DNA from: Bacillota bacterium
GTDB taxonomy: Bacteria > Bacillota > Clostridia > Christensenellales > Aristaeellaceae
Assembly: GCA_023398575.1 (NCBI GenBank)
Contig: JAEWSC010000038.1
Coordinates: forward strand, 40,983 to 104,982
Length of the DNA stretch: 64,000 bases
Direction: 5' to 3'
The position numbers were made by a program, and so were the translations under genes. Below the pieces are notes generated by a model, which saw only the letters and a list, made by a program, of their open reading frames with translations, did no database searches and was not told the DNA's origin. This document shows, one piece after another, positions 41,558-50,782 of this stretch. Numbering within the stretch: position 1 is the stretch's first letter; every line of letters starts with the position of its first letter.

Positions 41558-44500
41558 TCAACCTAGAAACTGAATCCACTTCAAATCCAGATTGCAACCG
41601 GGCAAGAAAACCAGCGATACGGTACATTCGCCTGTAATCGCATCCCCTAAGGAAAATACGCCCTCCATGTACTCCTCCGCCTTGCCTACCTCCACCATGT
41701 TGCGCACCTCACCGCCTTCGCCGGCGAACACAAACTGAATGGCGTTCTGATGAAGCGAAGAGCGCCAGCACAGCGCCACCCTACTAGCCCCGGCCAAACC
41801 AAAGTTCATATGATCAAAGACCAGTGTTACATTGTTGCCTATACCTGTTATGGCATTTTCTTCAATTCTGTAAGTATCACCGTAGACCGTGTCGCATTCA
41901 TGGGCAAAAAGCCGTTGATATGACTTTTCGTATTGTGTAAACACAAATCCCTTGATGTGCACCTTTTGCCCAAAGACAAGGCATAGTGTGGTGATACCTT
42001 TTAAGCGCCGGGGCAGCCGGTAGGTAACTTCCTGATAGGTGTTCCAAATAGAGCCCTTGTCGTATTGGAGATCACAAATTTTTTGTCCTCCGGTCAGTGG
42101 CATCCCTTCCCACACCTCAAAGGTGAAAGGCTCCTTATCCAGCGGGAATAGGGGCAGTGTGATCTCATCAGAACCATACGGCCCAAAATCCAGATCGCAA
42201 AAGCCCACATGGCTTTCCCCATCCCGCAGGGTGGCTACGCCCCGCTCATTGCCATTGGTGAGTTCCACGTTGCTGCTATTATACAGCCCGCCGGAAACAA
42301 AGCTGTAGGGGTCAAGAAAGGGCTTGCCATAGCCAATAAATGTAAAGGGCAGAACAGAGATAAATGCAGCATGATCCTTGCCGTTTTTGACTACGCAGCG
42401 GATGTACGCTTCTCCGTCACCCTTAGGGAGCAGTATGGCGCTTTTCTCATCCTCCGCAACACGTAAATCAGCCAGCGGGCTGTCGATGCCGCCGCTGTCT
42501 GTTACGCGCCAGGAGATATCGGTGTACGTTGCATTTTCAGGCAGCAGCTTAGCGGTTACATAAAGCCCATCCGCCTTAAGCGCTATCTTGCGTACGGGAA
42601 TGTCATCCTCGCAGAACCTGGCTGAAAGAAGCGGCGTTTCCCCATCCTCCGCCCTAACGATGGCCAGCAGCTTGCCGCTGAACATACGCCGGTTGTCGGT
42701 ATGATATGGGTCATCATCGGCAGAATCGCCATTATCCAGGCCCAGCAGCTTGCCGCCAACTACGGAAACGAAAACCCGCCGGTTGGCGTTTTCCACCGGA
42801 TTACCATCCGCATCCCGGGCGGTAATCGTATAAAAGCGCAGGCTACCATAAGCTTCTTCCTCCACATGCAGCGCAACTGCTTCAGAAAAGGAGCGCCTTT
42901 GCGCTTGTGCAATGACAGCGCCTGCCTCGTCATAGGCCACCGCCTTCAGCACACCAGGCCTATAGGCAAGCTGCCAGTCGGACACCAGCTTGCCATCCAG
43001 CTTTCGGCGGCCAAGACTAACCTCATCCTGAAAAAGCTCTACCTCAGGGGCATTGGAGCAAACCCTTATGTCAATGGGCTGGCCCATTGAGAAGTCCCAA
43101 TAAGGGTACAAGTGCACAAAGGGCGCTTTTTTGTAATCGGTCCAGCCGGCCTTGAACAGATAGTAGGAATCCTTAGGGAATCCAGCCGTATCCACATGGC
43201 CCATATAGGCGTTCTTTGTGTGGTAAGGGGTGGGTTCCCCCAGGTAATCCTGTCCGGCCCAAATGAACTGGCCCATGGAGTAGGGTGTGTTAAGATCGTT
43301 TAGGATACACTCTTCCACGCTTCTGGCACCCCAGCTGGTGGTGCTGTTGCCAATGGCCGAGCATTGCAGATCATCATCCGCCAATACGGATTTGGAAAGC
43401 GGAAAGTGATAAATGCCCCGGCTCTGCACCGTGGAGCAGGTTTCCCCGCCGTATATGATCCAATCAGGATGGGCCGCATGATGGGCTGCATAATACTTTT
43501 CCCCATAGTTATAGCCCACCAGTTTAATGACATCGGCACACTTTTGTGTGTTTTCCCATGGCATGTAGTTGGAGCAGAAGGTAACGGCGGCGTTGCCTCT
43601 TGGATCATGCTTTTGGACCAAGGCCATCAACCGGCGCAGGGTTTTTGCGCCGTCCTCGGCGTTTAGATGCGTATCGTGAATCTCATTGCCCACGCTCCAG
43701 AGAATCAGGGATGGGTGATTCCTGTCCCTTTTTATCCAGGAAGCGGCGTCCCTTTCCACCCATGCATCAAAAAACCGGGCGTAGTCATACGTGTTTTTTG
43801 ATCTATGCCAGATGTCCGTCAGCTCCGACATGACTAAAAGGCCCATCTCATCCGTCAGCTCCATCAGCACCTTGGCCGGCGGATTGTGGGCGGTGCGGAT
43901 GGCATTGACGCCCATGCCACGCATGATGGTAAGCTGCCGCCTAAGCGCGTCTTTCTCTACGGCCCCGCCCAACGCCCCCAAGTCACCGTGCAGGCACACA
44001 CCCTTTAGTTTTACCTGCCGGCCGTTTAAGAAAAAGCCATGGTCCGTTGTAAACGCAATGGAGCGAAAGCCGATGCGGGTATCCACGGTATCCGTAATCT
44101 GCCCATCCACTATAAGCTCCGTGCGCAGGGTATACAGCCGTGGGTTTTCCACATCCCAGGGTTCTATATCGTCGCCCGCGTCCAGCAGTGTATGGCGCAC
44201 CTCATAGGGCCGGCCACCGGTTTCCGCTTCTGCACTTGCCTCCCACTGCCATTGGTCATCCTTTTCAAAGGTGGATACATACACGCTGTCGGGCACAATA
44301 TGGCATTCGTTTTTGACGATCAAAAACACATCGCGATAGATGCCTGCCCCGGTGTACCATCTGGCACTGGGCGCCTGATAATTCACCTTTACCATCAGCT
44401 CGTTAGGCGCATCGCGTTGTATTAAATCGGTAATATCCAAAGTGAAGGCGGTGCAACCATTCTTCCACTCCCCCGCCATGTGACCGTTTACGCAAACAGT

Positions 44501-44707
44501 GGTATCCATATAGACACCGTCAAAGCGCAAAAACAACCGCTGGCCCTTTTGTAAAAAGCCTGCATCCAGCATACGCCGGTAATAGCCCACCCCGCTTTGA
44601 TACAGGTTGCAGGTGTCGGCAATCAGCCAGTCGTGAGGAATGCGCACATCCTCAAAGTTTTCAGGCTTTCCCTTGGCAAACTGCCAGCCGTTATTGAATG
44701 GAAGCAT
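41558..44707 (-). CDS. Glycoside hydrolase family 2 enzyme (beta-galactosidase/glucuronidase-like) with DUF4982
   Basis: Predicted protein of 1049 residues with no signal peptide, hence intracellular. The GH2 sugar-binding domain (RIPHDWLIADTCNLYQSGVGYYRR) and immunoglobulin-like domain are followed by the TIM barrel. The acid/base Glu is in LWSVGNEIHDTHL, the nucleophile candidate in IIYGGETCSTVQS, and WAGQDYLGEPTPYH follows. DUF4982 and a long C-terminal region with a carbohydrate-binding-like fold complete it. Beta-galactosidase is the default family name. The GH67 and kdu context makes a beta-glycosidase acting on glucuronic-acid oligosaccharides plausible. AAGGAGG lies 7 nt before ATG 44707. 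Confidence 0.9.
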   Translation of the reverse strand: MLPFNNGWQFAKGKPENFEDVRIPHDWLIADTCNLYQSGVGYYRRMLDAGFLQKGQRLFLRFDGVYMDTTVCVNGHMAGEWKNGCTAFTLDITDLIQRDAPNELMVKVNYQAPSARWYTGAGIYRDVFLIVKNECHIVPDSVYVSTFEKDDQWQWEASAEAETGGRPYEVRHTLLDAGDDIEPWDVENPRLYTLRTELIVDGQITDTVDTRIGFRSIAFTTDHGFFLNGRQVKLKGVCLHGDLGALGGAVEKDALRRQLTIMRGMGVNAIRTAHNPPAKVLMELTDEMGLLVMSELTDIWHRSKNTYDYARFFDAWVERDAASWIKRDRNHPSLILWSVGNEIHDTHLNAEDGAKTLRRLMALVQKHDPRGNAAVTFCSNYMPWENTQKCADVIKLVGYNYGEKYYAAHHAAHPDWIIYGGETCSTVQSRGIYHFPLSKSVLADDDLQCSAIGNSTTSWGARSVEECILNDLNTPYSMGQFIWAGQDYLGEPTPYHTKNAYMGHVDTAGFPKDSYYLFKAGWTDYKKAPFVHLYPYWDFSMGQPIDIRVCSNAPEVELFQDEVSLGRRKLDGKLVSDWQLAYRPGVLKAVAYDEAGAVIAQAQRRSFSEAVALHVEEEAYGSLRFYTITARDADGNPVENANRRVFVSVVGGKLLGLDNGDSADDDPYHTDNRRMFSGKLLAIVRAEDGETPLLSARFCEDDIPVRKIALKADGLYVTAKLLPENATYTDISWRVTDSGGIDSPLADLRVAEDEKSAILLPKGDGEAYIRCVVKNGKDHAAFISVLPFTFIGYGKPFLDPYSFVSGGLYNSSNVELTNGNERGVATLRDGESHVGFCDLDFGPYGSDEITLPLFPLDKEPFTFEVWEGMPLTGGQKICDLQYDKGSIWNTYQEVTYRLPRRLKGITTLCLVFGQKVHIKGFVFTQYEKSYQRLFAHECDTVYGDTYRIEENAITGIGNNVTLVFDHMNFGLAGASRVALCWRSSLHQNAIQFVFAGEGGEVRNMVEVGKAEEYMEGVFSLGDAITGECTVSLVFLPGCNLDLKWIQFLG

Positions 44708-44809
44708 CGCATTTCCTCCTTCAAAGTCAACACACATCATGCACCATACAAAAGATACAGCCGATGCCTATCTTCTGCAAGCATAAAATCCCTGTGATAA
44801 ATGTTCCGA

Positions 44810-44846
44810 AATAAAACAGGGGGGAGGATTTTCACCCTCCTCCCCC
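44810..44846 (-). terminator. Terminator-like hairpin between the sugar-binding protein and GH2 genes
   Basis: On the minus strand, GGGGGAGG pairs with CCTCCCCC (44839-44846 with 44820-44827), followed by TGTTTTATTT. It follows the binding-protein stop by 20 nt. GH2 expression must come from read-through or a separate promoter. Confidence 0.75.
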
Positions 44847-44866
44847 ACTTTGGAAATCGATATTAC

Positions 44867-46486
44867 TTATTCGGTATAATACTTGGCAAAAGCCTCGGTG
44901 CGCTCGTCGATGATCGCCTGGCCGCCGGAAGCAAGGTAGTCTTCCATGCCGCTGTCATAGACTGCGTCAAACTGATCGACTGTGGCAATCACGGCCTGGT
45001 TTAGGAACGCGTCGCGTTTTTCCTTCAGCGCCGTGCCAACGCCTTCTTCGGCCTTGATGGGGCCAACGTTGTAGTACTTGACGGTGCGGCCATCATGTAC
45101 GGTAGCAGCGAACGCCGTTTCGATGAAGCGGGATTCCACAGCGCCGTAGCCCTGGGCAATAGACAGCACAGTCTTTTGCGGATCGCCCATTTCCAAGCCG
45201 TTGATGGTGATGGTGTAGTCGATGTTGTACAGGGAGTTCATGATTTTTTCTCCCTGAACAGCAATCGCCTTGACAGCGCCATTTTCCATGACCTGATGGG
45301 TTACGCCTTCTTCGCCGATCTGCAGGAAGGAGCGGTTCTCAAACTTGGAGATCCAATCCAGGTACAGAAGGGAAGCCAGCGGTTCGTCGTTGGTGGCGGG
45401 CAGGAACACCTTACGGTCGATGGGGTTGGAAAGGAATTTGCGGTACACACCGGCATCGTTTTTGAAGGACTCCACAGCGATGAATCCGGCTTCGGCGCCA
45501 GCGTTGCGCTGGATGTTGGCCTGGATGCTGTCTTCGCCGTTGCGGTAGGGATAATCCCAGTTGTGCATGAATGCGCCTACATAGCCGGCCTTGATCAGGT
45601 TATCTTCGGTGGCGTCACCGGCGGGGTAGAGGGGAAAGTCCTTCCAGATCAGGCCTTCGTTGTACCATTTGTTCAGAACGCGCACGCCCTCTTTGTAGTT
45701 AGGATAGAGCAGGTGGCGGTCATCAAAGCCGTTGAAGAACAATTCCTTGTCGGTAACGGCATCGGGCACGAAGGAGGTCAGCAGGTGATCGTTACGCCAG
45801 CCGATATCAAAGCTGGTGGCGTAGGGGATCATTTTGTCAGCATCCTTGCCCAGCAGCAGCTCCGCGTTGTCACGGAAAGCGACGAGCATGGCTTCAAACT
45901 CTTCCAAAGAGGTGGGGGCGGTCAGGTTCAACTTTTTGAGCCAATCTTCACGCACAAAGGTGTTGATGCGGGCCAGGTTGGCCAGCTTGGCTTCAATCGC
46001 CCAGAGCGTCTTGGCGGTGGGGTCCTGATCCCAGTAGATGTTGGTGTCGCCCAGCCAGGAATAGAGGTTGGGCAGCAGGTCTTTATTTTCTTCGAGCAGC
46101 GGGGCCAGATCCAGCACGCCGCCCATGGAGGCGTAGGTCTGGATGGTGGGATAGCTGTAGGTGACGCATACGTCGGGGGCGTCGTTGGCAGCCAGCAGGT
46201 TGTTGAGCACTTCGCCCTCGGTCCAGCGGGGAACGGGCACGAAGGTCACTTCCACATTATGGTCGCGGAGCATGCCTTCCTTAATGAAATTGGTATAGAA
46301 GTTGTCTTCGGGCTTGGTGCCGCCGTCGTTGGCGCGGTCATAGATTTCCACCGTGATCTGCCTTGTTGTCACAAAGCGCCCGTCTACGATTTCAGGCGAC
46401 TCTGCGAAGGCCGTGGTAAGGGTTGTGCCGAGGCCCAGGGTTACGAGCATGGCCACAAGCAGCAGATACGCAAGGGTCTTTTTCAT
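44867..46486 (-). CDS. LplA-type extracellular sugar-binding protein
   Basis: Predicted protein of 539 residues with a signal peptide (KKTLAYLLLVAMLVTLGLGTT, ending TTAFA). No lipobox is evident. The mature part fits family 1 extracellular solute-binding proteins of the LplA/YtcQ kind (VLNNLLAANDAPDVCVTYSYPTI; GGVLDLAPLLEEN), which deliver oligosaccharides to LplB/LplC-type permeases. The permease genes lie just upstream in the same operon. The family usually borrows a shared MsmX-type ATPase, and none is encoded here. AAGGAGG precedes the ATG. Confidence 0.9.
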   Translation of the reverse strand: MKKTLAYLLLVAMLVTLGLGTTLTTAFAESPEIVDGRFVTTRQITVEIYDRANDGGTKPEDNFYTNFIKEGMLRDHNVEVTFVPVPRWTEGEVLNNLLAANDAPDVCVTYSYPTIQTYASMGGVLDLAPLLEENKDLLPNLYSWLGDTNIYWDQDPTAKTLWAIEAKLANLARINTFVREDWLKKLNLTAPTSLEEFEAMLVAFRDNAELLLGKDADKMIPYATSFDIGWRNDHLLTSFVPDAVTDKELFFNGFDDRHLLYPNYKEGVRVLNKWYNEGLIWKDFPLYPAGDATEDNLIKAGYVGAFMHNWDYPYRNGEDSIQANIQRNAGAEAGFIAVESFKNDAGVYRKFLSNPIDRKVFLPATNDEPLASLLYLDWISKFENRSFLQIGEEGVTHQVMENGAVKAIAVQGEKIMNSLYNIDYTITINGLEMGDPQKTVLSIAQGYGAVESRFIETAFAATVHDGRTVKYYNVGPIKAEEGVGTALKEKRDAFLNQAVIATVDQFDAVYDSGMEDYLASGGQAIIDERTEAFAKYYTE

Positions 46487-46507
46487 GGGGTCAACCTCCT
46501 TATATAA

Positions 46508-46537
46508 TTTGGGATACCATTTCGGGCATCTCCCAAA
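46508..46537 (-). other. Intercistronic stem before the sugar-binding protein gene
   Basis: TTTGGGA and TCCCAAA form a 7-bp stem about 22 nt before the binding-protein ATG, upstream of its AAGGAGG. It may stabilise the downstream message. No terminator features are visible. Confidence 0.35.
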
Positions 46538-46564
46538 ATGACTGGGTGATGATGTATTCCGTCG

Positions 46565-47437
46565 TCAGCCCTTCACCGCGCCGATGGTCACACCGGCGAT
46601 GAAGTACCGTTGCAGCCATGGATACACCAGTAGGATGGGGATGGTGGCAAACATGACGGTTGCCATTTTCAGCGTTTCGGCGATACCGGTGGGGAAGAAG
46701 CCTTCCTGGGTAGCGACTTCAATGCTGGTGGTGTTTTGCAGTATGTTGTACAAGAGCAATTGTATGGGGTAATATTCCCGCCGCTTGGACATGTACATCA
46801 GCGCATCAGAAAAGCCGTTCCACCGGCCTACTGCATAGAACAGGGCCAGGGTTGCCAGCACCGAGGTGGACAGGGGAAGATAGATACGGACCAGAATCCT
46901 GATGGGCCCGGCGCCATCGATCTCCGCCGATTCCCGAAGGCTTTCGGGTATGCCGTAGAAAAAGCTGCGCAGTATGATCATATTGAACACACTCAGGCAG
47001 TTGGGCAAAATCAGCACGGAAGGCTTATCCAGCATGCCAAGGGTTTTGAGCAAAAGATAATTGGGGATGATGCCGGCGCTGAAATACATGGTCAATATGA
47101 TAAATCCGTTGAGAAAGCGCTTGCCCTTAAGGTTGTCATACGTCAGGGGGTAGGCGCACATAACGGTCATGGCCATGGAAACCAGCGTGCAGATGACGGT
47201 CAGTATGGTAGTCCACTGCAGCGACCAGGTATACTTCGAATCGCTGAGCACCGTTTTATAGGCATCCAGATTCCAGCCCTTGGGCCAAAGCAGCACCTCG
47301 TTTTTAATCAGCGCGTCGGTAGAGCTTAACGACCTGGCCATTACGTTGATCAGCGGCACCAGGCAGATAAACATCAGCAGAAGGCATACGGCCGCAATAA
47401 TCATGTCTCCGGTTTTGGTGGCTTTCGATTTAATCAT
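46565..47437 (-). CDS. LplC-type sugar ABC permease
   Basis: Predicted protein of 290 residues with six membrane segments. The EAA loop is SLRESAEIDGAGPIRILVRIYLPLSTSVLATLAL, and the C-terminus FPWLQRYF-like VYPWLQRYFIAGVTIGAVKG is typical of LplC/CUT1 permeases. With the LplB-type partner it forms the channel for the binding protein encoded next. GGGGTGGAG lies before the ATG. The gap to the LplB gene is 12 nt. Confidence 0.92.
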   Translation of the reverse strand: MIKSKATKTGDMIIAAVCLLLMFICLVPLINVMARSLSSTDALIKNEVLLWPKGWNLDAYKTVLSDSKYTWSLQWTTILTVICTLVSMAMTVMCAYPLTYDNLKGKRFLNGFIILTMYFSAGIIPNYLLLKTLGMLDKPSVLILPNCLSVFNMIILRSFFYGIPESLRESAEIDGAGPIRILVRIYLPLSTSVLATLALFYAVGRWNGFSDALMYMSKRREYYPIQLLLYNILQNTTSIEVATQEGFFPTGIAETLKMATVMFATIPILLVYPWLQRYFIAGVTIGAVKG

Positions 47438-47449
47438 ATCTCCACCCCC

Positions 47450-48418
47450 TTACCAGATTCCGCGCTCGCCAAAGCGCTTGGCCAGCCCGTTGGCCGACAG
47501 CAGGAAGATCATGCCGATGACCGACTGAAAGAGACCCACCGCTGTGGTCAGCGAAAACTGCAAACCCTTGATACCATTATTGTATACAAAGATAGAAATT
47601 ACGTTGGATACGCTGTTAACCACCTTGTTGCCAAGGGCATAGGGCCTGTCGAACTCACTGCCCAAAATGCGCCCAAGGCTCATGATCAAAAGCACAACGA
47701 TGGTGGGCCGAAGGCCCGGTAGCGTAATATGCCAGATCTTGCGCAGGCGGGATACGCCGTCCACCGCGGCAGCCTCATACAATTCCGGATTGATGGCCGT
47801 GACTGCGGCCAGATAGATGATCGTGTTCCAACCAGCATCCTTCCAGATGCCAAGGCCCACATAGGTGCCCACCCAATGGTTGGGCGAGTTCAAAAACGGG
47901 ATCGGACTGATACCAAGCTTCCCCAGCACAATGTTTACCAAGCCGTCGTTGGGGGCAAAAAGCCGGAGCGCCAAGCCTGAAATGATGATCCAGGACAAAA
48001 AGTGAGGCAGGTACACCACCGTTTGCGTCAGGCGTTTGAAACGCCGGAAGGACAGCTCATTGAGCAGCAGCGCCAGCAGGATCGGGGCCGGAAAGCCGAC
48101 CAGCAGGTCCAGCACGTTCAGCGTAATGGTATTGCGGATGGCAAAGAGAAAATCGCGGTTCTTAAATGCTTTGATGAAAAATTCCAGGCCGTTATCCTTC
48201 GCCCAGCCAACCTCCCACGGCGGCTTAATGATGTTGTTTTCTTTAAACGCGTTGAGGATATAAGCCATGGGCACATACCGGAAAATAACAAAGAACAAAA
48301 TGGGCAGCAGCAACAGCAAATACAGCGTCCAATAACGCTTGAGGTATTTCCCAATACCGGCTTTTGTCTGTGCGGGATGCCCGCTTGCAACGCCGGCAAT
48401 CGCTTGCTTTTTCTCCAT
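47450..48418 (-). CDS. LplB-type sugar ABC permease
   Basis: Predicted protein of 322 residues with six membrane segments. After a hydrophilic N-terminus comes YWTLYLLLLLPILFFVIFRYVPMAY. The EAA loop is ELYEAAAVDGVSRLRKIWHITLPGLRPTIVVLLI. It matches LplB/YteP-type permeases, which import oligosaccharides such as aldouronates and rhamnogalacturonan fragments. AGGGAGG precedes the ATG. It lies 87 nt downstream of the GH67 gene, supporting import of glucuronic-acid-decorated oligosaccharides. Confidence 0.92.
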   Translation of the reverse strand: MEKKQAIAGVASGHPAQTKAGIGKYLKRYWTLYLLLLLPILFFVIFRYVPMAYILNAFKENNIIKPPWEVGWAKDNGLEFFIKAFKNRDFLFAIRNTITLNVLDLLVGFPAPILLALLLNELSFRRFKRLTQTVVYLPHFLSWIIISGLALRLFAPNDGLVNIVLGKLGISPIPFLNSPNHWVGTYVGLGIWKDAGWNTIIYLAAVTAINPELYEAAAVDGVSRLRKIWHITLPGLRPTIVVLLIMSLGRILGSEFDRPYALGNKVVNSVSNVISIFVYNNGIKGLQFSLTTAVGLFQSVIGMIFLLSANGLAKRFGERGIW

Positions 48419-48505
48419 GGGATCTGCCTCCCTTTCGCTTACTTACTCTTGCAGGATACCGGCCAAAAATCAAACCTGCAAGCTTATTTGCTTCGCGGCA
48501 GAGGA

Positions 48506-50485
48506 TTATGGATAGATGAGCCGCCCCTTTTCATCTGCTATACCAGTCAACCGGCAGAAATAGGTGTTCACCACATCGCGCCATTCCGCTGCGTTTTGAA
48601 GCTGCCGGGATAGCCTTTCCTTCACCGAGGAATAGGCAGAAGGTGGCAGCTGATCTTTTAGGGACTCCCAGGTCCTGATATAACCCTGCACATCCTCTAC
48701 CCCTTCAAAGTGGGTGTCATAGATATGCTGTATCAGCGTCTTTCCGCTTTTGAGCACATAATCAAAGGGCAGCCGGTGAAAGAACAGCAGCAGGTCCTGT
48801 GGGCAGGTATCCAGGCCGTCGTACATTGCCGCCACATGCGGATGGTACTGCTTGGTAAGGCCCGTACCCTTTTGCGTTCTGTCCACACCGATGGCCTTGT
48901 GGTTGGCCCTGTGGTAGGTGCCCCATTTGGAATATTCATAGCCGTCCACACTGGGGCCGTAGTGCCCGTTTGGCACCACCATCCAGCCGATGCCCAAGGG
49001 TGCGTTGTACTTTTCATACACGCTCCGGGAGGAAAGCATCATTTCCACAAGCGCGGATTCGGCAGGCGGCTCACAAAGAAAGGTTTGCTTTACCCATTCC
49101 TCCGTTACCTCCCGGGCGGTAAGGCTTACATTCCAGGCCATTCGCCCAAAGGCATACAGGTTGGCCTGAGCCAGGGTATGCCCTGTCCAGTTTTCATCAT
49201 CCCCCACATTGGATACGGCCACAATGGTGTCGATTTTTTCACCCACCAGGCTTCTTGTTTGCAGGGTGTCGGATACGGGGGTATCCAGCACTTCCTGCCA
49301 CTGCACCGCCAGGGCGTACAAGTCGATTTGGTGGCCGGTGTACTCCTGCGTCACCTGAAACTCAATGGCCTGCCGTGTCTTTTCCATAGCGCCCAGCAAG
49401 GGCGAATTGGGCTCCCGTACCTGAAAGTCGGTGGGGCCGTACTTGATCTGCAATACCACGTTGTCTGCGAATTTGCCATCCAGCGGCATAAAGGTTTCAT
49501 AAGCCGCCTTGGGCCGGTCGGTTACCGTATCCCGCCAATCCTGCATGCAGTTATAGATAAAGCAGCGCCAGTATACGCATCCGCCAAAGGGTGCAAGGGC
49601 TTTGGCAATCACGTTAGCCCCATCCGCCTGGGTTCTGCCCTGGGAGGAAGGTCCGCCCTGAAACTCCGAATCCGCCTTGACCAAAAAGCCCGCGAAATCG
49701 GGAATATGCCGGTACACCCGTTGCGCCGCATCCTGCCACCAGGCGGCGACAGCTTCATCCAGCGGATCGGCGGTTGTCAGCCCGCCCAAAATGACCGGGC
49801 TTTCAAAGTGGATGGATAGAATCAACCGGATATTATAAGGCCTGAATATATCCGCCAGCGCAGCCACCCTGGGCAGCATTTCTTCCGTGATCAGCTTGGC
49901 GCTTTGCTTCGTTACGTTCACATTGTTGATAGATATCTGATTGATGCCCACCGAGGCTAAAAGCCTGGCGTAATCCCTGATCCTGTTTTCACTATAACGC
50001 AGCTCGCCATCTCTGAAAAAGATGGATTTTCCGCTGTATCCCCGTTCTATGGTTCCATTGGCATTGTCCCAGTGGTTCAGTACGCGTCTTTTTACAGCCG
50101 GGGCAGAATGAACATGGATAGCTGCCATGTCCTTCCCTGCCCGCAGATACCGAAGCAGCGCATATACACCATATAAAAAGCCAGCTTTGTCTGACGCGGC
50201 GACAACCACTCTATTGCTAGACCCGGTAAGCCGATAGCCCTCAGGCATGATGCTGCGGTCTAATTCCAGCTCCAGCGCATCCTCTGCATCATCCCTGACA
50301 ATGTCCTCCCCAAACAGCCTGTACAGCCCTATTCGGCATTCTTTCAGCGCAAAGTCAGCTTCATCCGGGCCAAATAAGCGAAGCGGCTTTATACCCTTGA
50401 CCGCCCCCGGCTGCAGCCATGCGTCATACTCGCGGTAATGAAGATTATGTCCCAAACCATCACGTCCCATATTGCAATTTGGCAT
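48506..50485 (-). CDS. aguA: GH67 alpha-glucuronidase
   Basis: Predicted protein of 659 residues, near the GH67 norm. It removes (4-O-methyl)-glucuronic acid from the non-reducing end of xylo-oligosaccharides. Family features are VKRRVLNHWDNANGTIERGY, then FLVKADSEFQGGPSSQGRTQADGANV with the acid Glu, and LQIKYGPTDFQVREP with the catalytic Asp and Glu. There is no signal peptide, so it acts inside on imported oligosaccharides. The start is uncertain because the possible ATGs (50557, 50485, 50470) all lack a strong ribosome-binding site, and the family homology begins near YDAWLQP. It heads the Lpl/GH2 operon. Confidence 0.92.
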   Translation of the reverse strand: MPNCNMGRDGLGHNLHYREYDAWLQPGAVKGIKPLRLFGPDEADFALKECRIGLYRLFGEDIVRDDAEDALELELDRSIMPEGYRLTGSSNRVVVAASDKAGFLYGVYALLRYLRAGKDMAAIHVHSAPAVKRRVLNHWDNANGTIERGYSGKSIFFRDGELRYSENRIRDYARLLASVGINQISINNVNVTKQSAKLITEEMLPRVAALADIFRPYNIRLILSIHFESPVILGGLTTADPLDEAVAAWWQDAAQRVYRHIPDFAGFLVKADSEFQGGPSSQGRTQADGANVIAKALAPFGGCVYWRCFIYNCMQDWRDTVTDRPKAAYETFMPLDGKFADNVVLQIKYGPTDFQVREPNSPLLGAMEKTRQAIEFQVTQEYTGHQIDLYALAVQWQEVLDTPVSDTLQTRSLVGEKIDTIVAVSNVGDDENWTGHTLAQANLYAFGRMAWNVSLTAREVTEEWVKQTFLCEPPAESALVEMMLSSRSVYEKYNAPLGIGWMVVPNGHYGPSVDGYEYSKWGTYHRANHKAIGVDRTQKGTGLTKQYHPHVAAMYDGLDTCPQDLLLFFHRLPFDYVLKSGKTLIQHIYDTHFEGVEDVQGYIRTWESLKDQLPPSAYSSVKERLSRQLQNAAEWRDVVNTYFCRLTGIADEKGRLIYP

Positions 50486-50782
50486 TACGAAACACGCTTG
50501 CAACCTGCACAAATTGCAAGAAAAAAGTTGCTTGTTTCTATGCACAAAATATATCATTAGCCCACATAAATGAAAATGGTCCTACCAAAGATAATTTGTA
50601 CTATTTAAATATTTGATAATGATTCCCAACGATGTGTGTACAAAAATGCTGCACAAGGACAAAAAAGCGTACATAAAACATGCCCTTGCAGGCCAATTGT
50701 CTATAAAATCTCAGTTTTGATATCAATTAACATACTTTTTTTATTAATAATCTGTTCAATCCGGTCCGATATGAACCAATCG
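50486..50782. other. AT-rich intergenic stretch upstream of the GH67 operon
   Basis: This ~300-bp region is markedly more AT-rich than its surroundings. It contains a 10-bp palindrome TTGATATCAA near 50718 and several -10-like sequences, but no promoter I would defend. It must hold the GH67 operon promoter and probably the site for the LacI- or AraC-type regulator. Confidence 0.4.

Noticed and set aside
45095..46507. A 470-codon plus-strand open frame opposite the LplA-type gene
   Set aside because: The minus strand carries a signal peptide and a solute-binding fold. The antisense frame is a Gly/Val/Gln-rich artefact.
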